A DNA stretch of 63,481 nt from Ruminococcus sp. (GCF_024684275.1 NZ_JAIKXF010000029.1:1-63481); one strand, 5' to 3'; positions 1 through 8,360 are shown, counted from the stretch's first letter. Notes: generated from the letters alone by a model not told the origin. Program-made: numbers and translations.

Positions 1-74
1 TCTGATTGGCTTCGCCGCACATTTTCGGCTTTTTGTCAATACCTTTTTGCAAAAATTTACATTATATTCATAAA

Positions 75-110
75 AATAGTCACAGGATCTTTGTTCACCC
101 TGTGACTATT
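75..110 (-). terminator. Hairpin terminator downstream of integrase remnant
   Basis: Perfect 12-bp inverted repeat (75-86 with 99-110) around a 12-nt loop. Read on the minus strand it is followed by a run of T. It overlaps the last codons of the integrase remnant, so it may have been joined to it by a deletion. Confidence 0.65.
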
Positions 111-445
111 TTGTTTTTCCTTAGCTTAATGACATTAGGCAGATTGCGGAACAGCTTTTTAACCTCGTCAAGAGTGTATATTTCCTTTTCCGATTGTTCA
201 GTTTTCTGAACTACTACGCGCCTGCAAGGATTGTCCGTCATCATACCCATTCTGACAGCACAGTTGAACACATCGCTTATAAAATTCAGGTGATGCACAG
301 CCGTTTTCCTTGAAAGTGCCTTACCATTGTTCAGGTTTTTCTCATTCACAAGCAGACCGGTGATGAATTTTTGTATGTCGCGTGACGTTATCTTGTCCAG
401 TCGCTTGTGACCAAGCGCAGGATATATACGCTTGGGGACTTGAGT
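95..445 (-). pseudogene. Tyrosine recombinase (integrase) remnant
   Basis: Reading on the minus strand from about 445, the frame gives PALGHKRLDKITSRDIQKF and continues through LSRKTAVHHLNFISDVFNCA and EIYTLDEVKKLF. This is the SAM-like core-binding domain of phage-type tyrosine integrases and the very start of the catalytic domain. The catalytic R-H-R-Y part is absent, because the frame stops at 95 inside a hairpin, and the N-terminal DNA-binding part is missing too. The only start codon in the frame is a GTG at 349, in the middle of the domain. I call it a broken leftover of an integrative element; it marks the left edge of a region full of debris. Confidence 0.75.
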
Positions 446-521
446 CTATGCCGAATGATATGAGAAGTATATTTTTCGATAAAAATGCTGTTCATAAATA
501 AACTTTTGAAAAAGCAGGGCT

Positions 522-944
522 ATGCCTTCCGTACACGGTTATCAGAAGCAGAGCGTATATATAAGAGCTATTATAAGCAGTAAATACGGGAAGCTGTTCC
601 TCTCGGAAAAAGAAACTGCGGAGTTGATCGACGATCTTGGTGATGTTCCTGATATACCGCTAAACGATTATCTTATATCAGTGCCTTCAAGAAATCATGA
701 ATACAATGACAAGTTCATAGCTGACATTCGACTGCTGCTTATAGCGATAAGAGAGGGGAAGGAAATAATCTACTCCAATAAAACGAGAACGGCAGTATAT
801 GAGAATATGCACGGCTATCCAATAAGAATAGAATACTCTGCATTATATGATCTGTTTCAGCTTTCGCTTGAGGGTTGGGAAACTTGCCATTCCAACCACT
901 TGTTTACCACTTATTTGTACCAAAAACCGTCAAAATTCGCTTGA
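522..944 (+). pseudogene. WYL-domain-like regulator fragment
   Basis: A 140-residue open frame. Residues 10-40 (ISSKYGKLFLSEKETAELID) and 65-118 (IREGKEIIYSN, then YPIRIEYSALYDLFQLSLEG) resemble the middle and WYL part of clostridial WYL transcription regulators, which sense ligands and control phage-defence or stress genes. The N-terminal winged helix is missing, and after LSLEG the frame runs into unrelated sequence, so it looks truncated at both ends. A weak AGGG lies before the ATG. It may be a remnant rather than a working gene. The family call is moderate because only short motifs match. Confidence 0.4.
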
Positions 945-1252
945 AGTCACTAAAATTCAAATCGCAGAAATCCGCTAAACACAGCCATTTTCGCATTTTA
1001 CTGAAAGTTGCAGAAAGGCTCTTGCTCAATTCAAGTCCCCTATGCTCCACCAGAATAAATGGCTGTATTTCGGGAAATTGGAGTGCAGCCATTTTTGCTG
1101 CATAAAGCACTACGACACTTACTACGACACTTGTACCGTTTTTAGAGTCGTGAAAGTATTATGAGATATGCTTTGACCTTAATCTTATTATACAAATCTT
1201 TACATTTTTATATAGTGAAGTGTAACAAGGTATATTTCGCTAAGTAAAAAAG

Positions 1253-1281
1253 GCTCTAAAGCAATCGCTTTAGAGCTTTTT
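1253..1281. terminator. Bidirectional rho-independent terminator
   Basis: Perfect 10-bp stem (1253-1262 with 1267-1276) with loop AATC, an A-run before it and TTTTT after it, so it could stop transcription from either side. Confidence 0.75.
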
Positions 1282-1493
1282 CAAAATACGTTATTCAGTT
1301 GTTTTCTCCACCGGCTTGGCTGTTACTCTCTTCAAGTAAACCACTATACTTATGATTGTCGTACTCAAGTGCCAACTATTCACGGCATATAAAATTAGAG
1401 GACTGTCAATACAATCCTCTTTTATTTTTACTGGCGACTGGGAATGGTTGGCGCTTACCGATTAAAAGGCAGTATAACGATATTAAAGAAGAC

Positions 1494-1520
1494 AGCTCCC
1501 TTACGGGAGCTTTAAATATT
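1494..1520 (+). terminator. Hairpin, probable terminator
   Basis: AGCTCCC / GGGAGCT stem with TTAC loop followed by TTTAAATATTT. It lies about 100 bp before the promoter of the alpha/beta hydrolase and would insulate it. Confidence 0.5.
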
Positions 1521-1614
1521 TCTAAAAGTTGATTATACTTTATGTATTATATCTACAGAGCCATATTACCTGTTATCAAAACCTGAATAATTTTTGAATA
1601 TTGAAAATAAGCTA

Positions 1615-1643
1615 TTGACAGGCAAAATGATTGATGCTATAAT
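1615..1643 (+). promoter_or_regulatory. Sigma-A promoter of alpha/beta hydrolase
   Basis: TTGACA at 1615-1620, 17-bp spacer, TATAAT at 1638-1643: both consensus hexamers. It lies 53 bp before the hydrolase ATG. Confidence 0.85.
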
Positions 1644-1695
1644 GTTTGCAAGGGGAATACATTATGTATATTAAATATGTGGGAGGGGTATATAA

Positions 1696-2478
1696 ATGTT
1701 GCATAATACATTTTATCCTGCTGAGGACGGCAATACGGAGACAATCGTTCTTCTACATGGTTTCGGAGGTAACTCACGTATTTGGAAATATCAGCTGCCT
1801 CTGCTCTCAAAACATTACAATGTTCTTACTATTGATCTTCCAAGTCATAATGAAGGTAATTTGCAGCTTTCACAGCTTGAGGTAAGTTTGGACGCGATAA
1901 GCAGGGAAATACTTGCTGTATGCGATCAGTATTCTATACGCCATGCTATATTTATGGGAGTATCACTTGGTACGATTTTTGTGAAATATATTCAAGCGTT
2001 TTATCCTGAATATGTTGACTTCGGAATCTTGGTCGGTGCAGTGGCTACAGTAAATGCATTGCTTTACGGATGTGCTCATCTTTTTTCAAAAATAGGTGAC
2101 AAGCTTCCGTTTGCGGCAATTTACCATGTTTTCAGTTGGATCATTATGCCTGGTAAGCGTAATGAGGAGAGCAGAAGTATTTTTCGTAAATGTGCTATCG
2201 CTTTGAATAAAAAGGAATTCAGGTTATATATGCATATTTTCAATCAGGCTTTTCGTTTCAGCAAGGTATTTGAAAAGGAACATCATCCAGAAAATATATA
2301 TATTTCCGGTAAGCTTGACTCCTGTTTTCTGCGTCGAACAGTACGTGAAGCTAAGAGCACCTGCGGTAGGATGATACGGATGGCTTCATGTGGTCATGTA
2401 TGTAATATTGTACAGAAAGAACGCTTTAATGAGCTTATGTTAAAGGTACTTGATAGGGATTTTACTGTCCCGGGCTGA
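1696..2478 (+). CDS. Alpha/beta hydrolase fold protein
   Basis: 260 residues. The N-terminal strand and oxyanion motif LLHGFGG (about residues 19-25) and the nucleophile elbow GVSLGT (Ser near residue 93) are those of alpha/beta hydrolases. Near the C-terminus SGKLDSCF fits the acid-loop region and GHVCNI holds the likely catalytic His. A hydrophobic lid segment (about 115-150) suggests a lipid or aromatic ester substrate, but the substrate cannot be read. The start is well set by GGGAGGGG at 1681 and a consensus promoter. It is the only intact enzyme gene in the left debris zone. Its last residues abut a transposase remnant on the other strand, so the final few codons may have been replaced. 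Confidence 0.8.
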   Translation: MLHNTFYPAEDGNTETIVLLHGFGGNSRIWKYQLPLLSKHYNVLTIDLPSHNEGNLQLSQLEVSLDAISREILAVCDQYSIRHAIFMGVSLGTIFVKYIQAFYPEYVDFGILVGAVATVNALLYGCAHLFSKIGDKLPFAAIYHVFSWIIMPGKRNEESRSIFRKCAIALNKKEFRLYMHIFNQAFRFSKVFEKEHHPENIYISGKLDSCFLRRTVREAKSTCGRMIRMASCGHVCNIVQKERFNELMLKVLDRDFTVPG

Positions 2479-2612
2479 TGCAAATTCGTCAATAGATTCC
2501 AGAGCAGCTTCCTCATCTACAGCGGTATAGGCCTTTTTCAGGTCAATCAAGACAACAGATCCTGTTATCTTCACAGAAAGTTTTTCCCTCAGATCTTCAG
2601 TTCAACCGCTAT
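2466..2612 (-). pseudogene. IS256 (Mutator)-type transposase fragment
   Basis: On the minus strand about 48 codons read in one frame, including LKKAYTAVDEEAALESIDEF. This pattern is typical of IS256/Mutator transposases in the region after the DDE catalytic Asp pair, where LK-x-x-Y-x-A...EEAAL...F is common. There is no start, no catalytic triad and no visible terminal repeats, so it is a small leftover of an insertion. It sits directly against the 3' end of the alpha/beta hydrolase and overlaps its last 13 bases. Confidence 0.55.
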
Positions 2613-2761
2613 GGAGAACTATACAGAGTCTCAGGAGAGCTATGAATCCTTGTTCAAAGATAAGAACAAGTATAACGCTATCATGAGAGCTATTGCAGGA
2701 GTATATATCGTGAGATGCGTACATAAAACACAGATAACCATAATCAATGATTTATCCATGA
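2611..2761 (+). other. Unrecognised gene fragment
   Basis: Reads SYESLFKDKNKYNAIMRAIAG, which looks like the amphipathic C-terminal tail of a larger protein. I cannot assign it; large nucleases or helicases are possible. The frame goes out of context at about 2700 and is followed by a terminator. Treat it as debris. Confidence 0.25.
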
Positions 2762-2788
2762 GGACCGCCTACTGGCGGTCCTTCTGTT
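2762..2788 (+). terminator. Rho-independent terminator
   Basis: 8-bp GC-rich perfect stem (2762-2769 with 2774-2781), loop TACT, then a T-rich stretch. Confidence 0.6.
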
Positions 2789-2868
2789 ATCTTGAAAAAT
2801 GTATCTTCATATGATACAACAAAACAGAACGTATTTTCTGCTTTGCCGCGATTTGAGGTGAGCTTCAT

Positions 2869-3129
2869 GTGTACGTCATTGCGCATAGAGGCAAGAGAAA
2901 TGGCAGAGGTTCTTATAAAGATAAGAAAATGTCCTTAGCTCAGGAGATTGCGGTTAAGCTCGGAAAGAGCCTTATCATGTCCGGAGAACTTTATCCAGCT
3001 GATATAGCACCTGTTCTGGCACCGAATAAGTACAGAAAAATGACTGTATTTCCTATGGCATGGGGATTCACACATAAGGCTATGTACTGGCATCTGCAAC
3101 TTTCTCTGCAGATTAAGAAAATACCATAA
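2869..3129 (+). pseudogene. SRAP (YedK/HMCES-like) protein remnant
   Basis: The middle of this 86-codon frame reads GELYPADIAPVLAP followed by MTVFPMAWGFTHKA. This matches the core of SOS response-associated peptidase (SRAP) proteins, which crosslink abasic sites in single-stranded DNA: the P-T/A-D-x-x-P-V motif followed by the W-G-F motif. The essential N-terminal Met-Cys is not in this frame; an ATG-TGT is present at 2867 but in another frame. The C-terminal half, with the catalytic Glu/His region and substrate loops, is gone. It is therefore a truncated and probably frameshifted pseudogene. Confidence 0.5.
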
Positions 3130-3310
3130 ATTTTATAGTCTAAAAATTTTTTTGAGTTTTTTGTCCTATTTGAGATCTTGTGTGCGAGTGTATATTATGA
3201 AAGCGATGATACGTATCAAAAACAAAGCGATCAACAGGGGCGATGAGTATGGTGCATAAAGCAGCCAGCGTCCTAAATTTAAAAATTATGAAAAAGAGAG
3301 GATGTTTTCT

Positions 3311-4237
3311 ATGAATATCAATAAGTATAATGCAAATTACAATAACCAGAATGGCAAAGAGGCAAGAGGTACAGACAAGTACACAAGTCATAAACACCAC
3401 AGATATGCAGCAATTGCAGCAGCATTCGCAATCATTGTTGGAGGAATTGGCGGAAGCGTTGCTCTTGGTAAAAAGATGGACAAGAACAGCCAGCATTTTG
3501 CTGCTGTTGCTGCGGAAATCACCACCACAGCAGCATCAACATCAGCTATAGAGACTGCTGCGGTTCATACCACTACAGCAACTACGACAACAAGCCTTAT
3601 AACAACAAATGTTGCATCAGCTGCAACAGAGCCGGCTACAGCTGAAATGACTGCTTTCGTTGAGACAACAGCACCCGAGGAGATCACAACAGCAGCTTCT
3701 GATAAAGGACATGGGCCTGCTGATATGGATGCATTCGCACAGGAGTGGCTCGACAATTACAATGAATGGTTAAAGATACCTAACGGATATGTTGAGCACG
3801 AAGAGGAGAGTGTAAGCTTTAAAATTGCTGAAGGTTCTTATGTACCTGCAATTGATGCATGGAAAATAACAGACGAAGAATACTGTTCAGCTGATGCAAT
3901 AAATAAGCATCTGCACGCTTTCTGGGCTCCCGGAAGCAAAGACGATATAGTTCCAGCTGAGCTCACAGAGAAAATAGACAACGGAACTGTTTCATATAAC
4001 GATTTCTTAAGCGGCATATATTTCACTTATAAGAATGATCTTTACAGCAGAAAATGTAATTCATGGGTAGAAGGAAGAAGAACTTGTCCATCTGCTGAAA
4101 AACTGAATGATAATGAAATACTCGTTCGTTTTACTCTTGGTTATGAGGGCGTGACCGAGCAGCAGACTATGCATCTTGTATGGGTCGATGAGCTCAATGA
4201 CTGGCGTGTTGACGATATATTCTTTGAAGGTGAATAA
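3311..4237 (+). CDS. Single-pass membrane protein with Thr-rich linker and extracytoplasmic domain
   Basis: 308 residues from ATG 3311, chosen because GAGAGG lies 9 bp upstream; the alternative ATG at 3302 touches it. A basic, Asn-rich cytoplasmic tail of about 35 residues is followed by one membrane helix (IAAAFAIIVGGIGGSVALG), then about 95 residues rich in Thr, Ala and Glu, typical of exported linkers in ruminococci. A C-terminal globular domain of about 170 residues includes DAFAQEWLDNYNEWL and ends in LVWVDELNDWRVDDIFF. The topology resembles an anti-sigma or sensor-type protein with the domain outside, but no sigma gene is adjacent. Function unknown; it looks intact among pseudogenes. 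Confidence 0.75.
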   Translation: MNINKYNANYNNQNGKEARGTDKYTSHKHHRYAAIAAAFAIIVGGIGGSVALGKKMDKNSQHFAAVAAEITTTAASTSAIETAAVHTTTATTTTSLITTNVASAATEPATAEMTAFVETTAPEEITTAASDKGHGPADMDAFAQEWLDNYNEWLKIPNGYVEHEEESVSFKIAEGSYVPAIDAWKITDEEYCSADAINKHLHAFWAPGSKDDIVPAELTEKIDNGTVSYNDFLSGIYFTYKNDLYSRKCNSWVEGRRTCPSAEKLNDNEILVRFTLGYEGVTEQQTMHLVWVDELNDWRVDDIFFEGE

Positions 4238-4454
4238 TACAGTAAATCAATAGAAAAAAGCTTCAAAAACAGCTAAAGAAATATTGAAGCAGCCACCATA
4301 ATACTTTTTATCATGGATTTTCGAATGAGTTTGTAACAGAATAGAAAAACTACTCTGAAATTTTCTAATACTTTTCGAGTCTATCCTAAAATTTGTGTAA
4401 ACCTCCAAAGTAGTGTATAATAGAAGAAACACTGCTTCGGAGGTTTTATTTACC

Positions 4455-4622
4455 GAAATAATAACAAAAGGTGTATTTTACACAGCGATAACTCGCACAA
4501 AGAAAAAACTAATGATTTACTGGAGTTCCGAAACGATGGAAGCAATTATTTCTGGCTTTCCATCTGAACATAGTGGATTTAAGAGCTTACAAATAATAAA
4601 AGATAAACTGTCTCTGACATAA
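4455..4622 (+). pseudogene. UvrD/RecB-type helicase C-terminal fragment
   Basis: The frame contains GVFYTAITRTKKKLMIYWSS, the motif VI region (YTAITRAKK) of superfamily 1 helicases such as UvrD, RecB and AddA, followed by a natural-looking short C-terminus. No other helicase motif exists upstream, so only the last 50 or so codons remain. Debris from a larger element or a deleted gene. Confidence 0.65.
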
Positions 4623-4850
4623 GAACTTGTATAGGGTCAAGATACGATGTAAGCTCTATATAAATACTCAAATCTCATAAAAAATAAGGACGATACCTGA
4701 CAGAAGTCAGATTTGCTGTCGAGTGCCCTTCGCTGAAGAACATTTATCGCCTTTTCATGTTTTTAGATTCATCAGGCTTTGTGTCATCAACAACAAGAAG
4801 AACCGAATCATTCAGCAGATTGCTTGCACGTTAGATATGAAGACTCGTTT
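4623..4850. other. Intergenic, possible minus-strand debris
   Basis: About 230 bp without a gene. One minus-strand frame reads LLNDSVLLVVDDTKPDESKN before a stop, which looks protein-coding in character but matches no family I recognise. Confidence 0.35.
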
Positions 4851-6272
4851 TTATTCCTTTACTTTTCCTGCTTTTAGCCTTATTAGATAATCCTTTGTCT
4901 CAGAGGTTATAACTCCCGAGAGAAGAATTATCGCTATAACATTAGGTATCGCCATAAGTCCGTTGAATATGTCCGCAAGATTCCAGACAGCTTCAACTGC
5001 AAGGTATGGTCCTATGAAAACTGCGGCAATGTATACCCAACGATATACCACTGTTACCTTCATGTTAGCGCCTGTAAGATAAGAAAGACAGCGCTCTGAA
5101 TAATAGTTCCAGCCAAGTATGGTGGTGAATGCAAACACCGTAAGACACGACATGAGTATGAACGAGGATATCCTCTCGCTGAACGGCAGACCGTAGTCGA
5201 ATGCGTCCATAGTTATCATAACACCTTTAAGCTCAGAGGTGTTGTGGCTTCCTGACATGATTATGGCAAGTCCTGTCATAGTACAGACGATAATAGTGTC
5301 GATGAATGTTCCTGTCATTGTTACAAGCCCCTGACGTACAGGCTCTTTGGTTTTAGCGGCTGCGGCTGCAATCGGGGCAGAGCCGAGGCCTGCTTCGTTT
5401 GAGAAGATACCTCTTGCAACACCGCTTTTCATAGCGTACATCATGACAGTTCCTGCCGCACCGCCTACAGCGGCTTTAAGGCTGAAAGCACCTTTGATTA
5501 TCGATGATACTGCCATGGGTATCTCTGATATATGACAGAAAATTATGGTAAGACAGCAGCCTGCATATGCAATTATCATTACGGGAACTACTATCTCTGA
5601 AACTGTTGCGATACGCTTGATTCCGCCAATAACGATAAGTGCGGTCAGAAGAGTTATGACAGCTCCTGCTATTACGGTAGTCCATGTGTATTCCATTCCC
5701 AATACTGAAACTGTATGGATTTTCTGTGGATCAAAGAAATTATTTGCTGCTGATGTGATACCATTTATCTGGGTTATAGTGCCTATTCCCATGATACCTG
5801 CAAGAAGTCCGAAAACCGCAAACATCTTACCAAGCCATTTCCAGCTCTTTCCAAGTCCGTTTTCAATATAATAGAAAGGTCCGCCGAGAATATTGCCGTT
5901 CTCATCCTTTATACGGTACTTTACCGCCAACAGTCCCTCTGCGTATTTTGTAGCCATACCGAAAAATGCGGCAAGCTCCATCCAGAACAGTGCTCCTGCA
6001 CCGCCTGCCGAAATAGCAGTTGCTACTCCGACTATATTGCCCGTTCCGACAGTAGCCGAGAGAGCTGTGCAAAGTGCCGCAAAGCTCGATACTTCTCCGT
6101 TTCCGTCTTCTTCATTCTTCACCATGTACTTCAATGCCTTGCCAAGTTTGTGTACCTGCAGAAACCTTAGCCTGAATGTAAGTAATATTCCGCAAGCCAT
6201 GATGAGGATAATAAGCGGGAGTCCCCACACATAGCTGTCAATCTGACTGATTATATCGTTGATCTTATCCAT
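4851..6272 (-). CDS. Alanine/glycine:cation symporter (AGCS family)
   Basis: 473 residues. Multi-spanning membrane protein that takes up alanine or glycine with Na+ or H+. The family signature SATVGTGNIVGVATAISAGG is present near residue 90, as are GPFYYIENGLG, SNEAGLGSAPIAAAAA and GWNYYSERC. Length is normal. The start is set at 6272 by GGAGATGTG just upstream; an upstream in-frame extension to 6383 would run through the promoter and is rejected. It is transcribed alone from a consensus promoter 32 bp upstream, so no room exists for a glycine riboswitch. Confidence 0.92.
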   Translation of the reverse strand: MDKINDIISQIDSYVWGLPLIILIMACGILLTFRLRFLQVHKLGKALKYMVKNEEDGNGEVSSFAALCTALSATVGTGNIVGVATAISAGGAGALFWMELAAFFGMATKYAEGLLAVKYRIKDENGNILGGPFYYIENGLGKSWKWLGKMFAVFGLLAGIMGIGTITQINGITSAANNFFDPQKIHTVSVLGMEYTWTTVIAGAVITLLTALIVIGGIKRIATVSEIVVPVMIIAYAGCCLTIIFCHISEIPMAVSSIIKGAFSLKAAVGGAAGTVMMYAMKSGVARGIFSNEAGLGSAPIAAAAAKTKEPVRQGLVTMTGTFIDTIIVCTMTGLAIIMSGSHNTSELKGVMITMDAFDYGLPFSERISSFILMSCLTVFAFTTILGWNYYSERCLSYLTGANMKVTVVYRWVYIAAVFIGPYLAVEAVWNLADIFNGLMAIPNVIAIILLSGVITSETKDYLIRLKAGKVKE

Positions 6273-6303
6273 TGACACATCTCCTATTTCAAACTTCGTT
6301 AAA

Positions 6304-6332
6304 ATTATATCATACTTTTGTGTGAAAGTCAA
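6304..6332 (-). promoter_or_regulatory. Promoter of AGCS symporter
   Basis: On the minus strand TTGACT (6332-6327), 17-bp spacer, TATAAT (6309-6304). Confidence 0.8.
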
Positions 6333-6579
6333 TCGAATATATGTACATATTTGGATTTTGTCCGTGGTATTTCCATATGCCATGATATATAAATGCAGCC
6401 TGTAAGAACAGCGTCAGAAAAGACGATATACTGAAAAGCTCCCACAGCCGAAACTGCGGGATATCTGTCAGCATAGGCTTTGGGTTTCGAAGAACGTAAA
6501 TCATACAAAATCAATTATTTAACTGTGAGAACCGCCCTTTGCGCGCTATCCTTAATGCGAATTAAAAAAATTGCCGGCA

Positions 6580-6692
6580 TCGCATTTGGCAGTCCGCCAA
6601 ACGCTTACTGGTCGGGGAATCCCCTATTTGGGTGTTGATAACACCGATATGAAATGCGACCACTGAGAATGTTTCTCAGTGGTCGCTGCTTT
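6580..6692 (+). ncRNA. Candidate structured RNA with overlapping terminator
   Basis: On the plus strand an 8-bp stem (TCGCATTT 6580-6587 with AAATGCGA 6652-6659) encloses three small hairpins: TTTGGC/GCCAAA (6585-6601, sharing bases with the outer stem), GGGG/CCCC (6614-6624) and GGTGTT/AACACC (6631-6645). A perfect 14-bp hairpin (6656-6669 with 6673-6686) followed by TGCTTTT comes next and shares GCGA with the outer stem, so the two are partly exclusive. This resembles a regulatory-RNA fold, but no plus-strand gene follows before 8361 and no clear promoter precedes it. It may instead be an inert repeat or a double-sided terminator between convergent units. Confidence 0.35.
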
Positions 6693-6807
6693 TAATGTCA
6701 TTTCTAAAAATCTATTTGGTCACGGGAAAATCAGATAGGTGCGGCAGAGGCAAAAAAGCCTCCGAAGCATTGAAAGTCTGCTACCGATACCGCAGTAGGA
6801 GCGTTTG

Positions 6808-7563
6808 TTATTTCAGACTTCCGTAATCCTCGTCAGAAACAGGCTCACACCATTCTGTGCTGCCGTCTGCGCCCTCTATCTCAATAGCCAGATGTGAGAA
6901 CCAGCTGTCGGGAGCTGCACCGTGCCAGTGCTTGACCTCCGCAGGGATATTAACTATATCCCCGGGGTGAAGCTCTCTTGCCTCCTTGCCCCATTCCTGA
7001 TAATATCCTCTGCCGCCTATGCAGATGAGCATCTGACCGCCGCCGCTCGTAGCGTGGTGTATATGCCAGTTATTGCGGCACTTAGGCTCGAAAGTCACAT
7101 TGAACATAGAAATTTGCTTATCCGATACGGGAGCAAGATAGCTTTGTCCCACAAAGTATTTGCCATAAGGGTTCGGCTCGCCGATAGGGAAGAATATCTC
7201 ATTCTGAAACCTGTCCTTGTCGGTCTGAACTGGTATATTTTCGTTCCAGACCTCCTTTGCAAGTCCGAATACAGCCCATGCAAAAGCCCAGCTTGTGTAA
7301 AATGCAGCGTGAGTGATTATTGCGGCTATCTCCTTTTGGGATACACCGTGATTTTTTGCATTCGTCAGGTGGTATTTCATGGAGCTGTCTGTCACTCCCT
7401 GAGACATCAGTGCAACTATGGTAATGATACAGCGTGTTTTCACGTCAATGTCGTTATTGTTCCAGTTTTCACCGAAAAGCACATCATCATTGAAGCGGGC
7501 AAAATCGGGAGCAAACTTTCCGAGCTGTTCTCTGCCTGCGGTCTGTACTATCTTTTCAGCCAT
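6808..7563 (-). CDS. Carboxymuconolactone decarboxylase-cupin fusion protein
   Basis: 251 residues in two domains. Residues 1-110 are a CMD/AhpD-like helical domain (RCIITIVALMSQG, HLTNAKNHGVSQKEIAAIITHAAFYTSW). Residues 130-245 are a cupin with metal-binding type motifs NNWHIHHA and PGDIVNIPAEVKHWHG. No Cys-x-x-Cys of AhpD is present. Such fusions are usually uncharacterised oxidoreductase-linked proteins; the exact substrate is unknown. A GGAGG ribosome site precedes the ATG. It lies 17 bp after the alcohol-dehydrogenase remnant and is probably co-transcribed with it. Confidence 0.85.
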   Translation of the reverse strand: MAEKIVQTAGREQLGKFAPDFARFNDDVLFGENWNNNDIDVKTRCIITIVALMSQGVTDSSMKYHLTNAKNHGVSQKEIAAIITHAAFYTSWAFAWAVFGLAKEVWNENIPVQTDKDRFQNEIFFPIGEPNPYGKYFVGQSYLAPVSDKQISMFNVTFEPKCRNNWHIHHATSGGGQMLICIGGRGYYQEWGKEARELHPGDIVNIPAEVKHWHGAAPDSWFSHLAIEIEGADGSTEWCEPVSDEDYGSLK

Positions 7564-7580
7564 TTTATTTTCCTCCTATG

Positions 7581-7988
7581 TCACATACTTGCTTTCAGTA
7601 TCTTTACTATTTCGTCACGGTCAAGTACCTTATATCCGCCATTTAGGATAAGTGTAGCGTCGGCAATGCCTTCTATCATTTCATCAGCTGCACCCAGCTC
7701 TGAGATCTTCATTACAAGCCCGAGCTCTTTCATCCAGCCTTCCATAGCCGCAAGACCGGCTTCTGCAAGCTGTTCATCGGTCTTGCCCTCAGGAGAGATG
7801 CCCCATACATTCACAGCGAAACGTGCAAATTTTTTCAGACTATAAATACCATTTTTCCTGACAGAGCCTCCGCCGTAGACCAGCAGAACGTTTTTGCCGT
7901 AATTTGCAAGCTCGTCCTTCAGATAACAGAGGGAGTCTTCGCCGAAATAGAGCTTTGTGGGGTTGTGATATGAAAAGTTGCCTAACAT
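7581..7988 (-). pseudogene. Iron-containing alcohol dehydrogenase with internal deletion
   Basis: The 135-codon frame begins as a normal butanol-dehydrogenase/YqhD-like enzyme (FSYHNPTKLYFGEDSL, then LLVYGGGSVRKNGIY) and from about residue 51 jumps straight to the normal C-terminus (KKFARFAVNVWGI, MEGWMKELGLVMKISELGA, GGYKVLDRDEIVKIL). Normal enzymes have about 385-390 residues. Roughly 250 residues, with the NAD(P) loop and all metal-binding His/Asp, are missing, yet the frame is kept. It cannot be an active dehydrogenase. The RBS GGAGG and promoter-side palindrome are intact, so the downstream CMD-cupin gene may still be expressed from here. Confidence 0.88.
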
Positions 7989-8120
7989 GGTTATACCTCC
8001 TTGATTATATTATTTAATGTTTGATCATTTTTATATTGATGTGGCAAATAAATCTTGAAGTTCAGACATATCAGATTCATGATTTAGTTGGTACATAAAT
8101 ATTATACCATAGAAACACAG

Positions 8121-8146
8121 CTATGCCAAATACTTATTTGGCATAG
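8121..8146. promoter_or_regulatory. Palindromic operator in divergent intergenic region
   Basis: Perfect 12-bp inverted repeat CTATGCCAAATA / TATTTGGCATAG with a 2-bp centre; a further half-like AAATAGGCATAT lies at about 8158-8169. It sits about 135 bp upstream of the ADH remnant on the minus strand and 215 bp upstream of the EAL gene, a likely binding site for a dimeric repressor or activator. No regulator gene is adjacent. Confidence 0.6.
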
Positions 8147-8291
8147 ACGGTTATTACAAATAGGCATATCACTGAGCACAGTAAATACTTTTTTGACATT
8201 GGAGATTAAATTCAATTTTTTATGAATCACAGGATAATGACCATGAAAATTTTAAGCGATTGTAAATTTTAGATGATTTTGTTTAAATGAC

Positions 8292-8320
8292 TTGAAAATT
8301 AAAAGGAAAAATGATATAAT
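8292..8320 (+). promoter_or_regulatory. Promoter of EAL-domain gene
   Basis: TTGAAA 8292-8297, 17-bp spacer, TATAAT 8315-8320, followed 40 bp later by the ATG. Confidence 0.8.
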
Positions 8321-8360
8321 ATGTGCAAAGCTGTATTCTGTAAGTAAAGGGGGGAGTACC

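Larger units (their letters stand above)
945..1614. other. Intergenic region without a recognisable gene
   Basis: No convincing gene. It contains two hairpins (1253-1276 and 1494-1511). On the minus strand at about 1288-1370 a short tail ending VTAKPVEKTTE stop could be the end of a lost gene, but nothing upstream supports it. Confidence 0.5.

Noticed and set aside
3140..3496. 118-aa minus-strand open frame over the start of the Thr-rich membrane protein
   Set aside because: It is the antisense of a well-supported gene with RBS and signal-like helix; Cys-rich composition is a by-product of Ala codons read in reverse.
4851..6310. Glycine riboswitch for the AGCS symporter
   Set aside because: The promoter lies only 32 bp upstream of the ATG, leaving no room for an aptamer.
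6310..6514. Two overlapping 60-aa minus-strand frames upstream of the symporter
   Set aside because: They include the symporter promoter and lack ribosome sites or any family; probably chance.
6922..7845. 307-aa plus-strand open frame
   Set aside because: It runs antisense across the CMD-cupin gene and the ADH remnant, both with clear homology; no ribosome site or family match.
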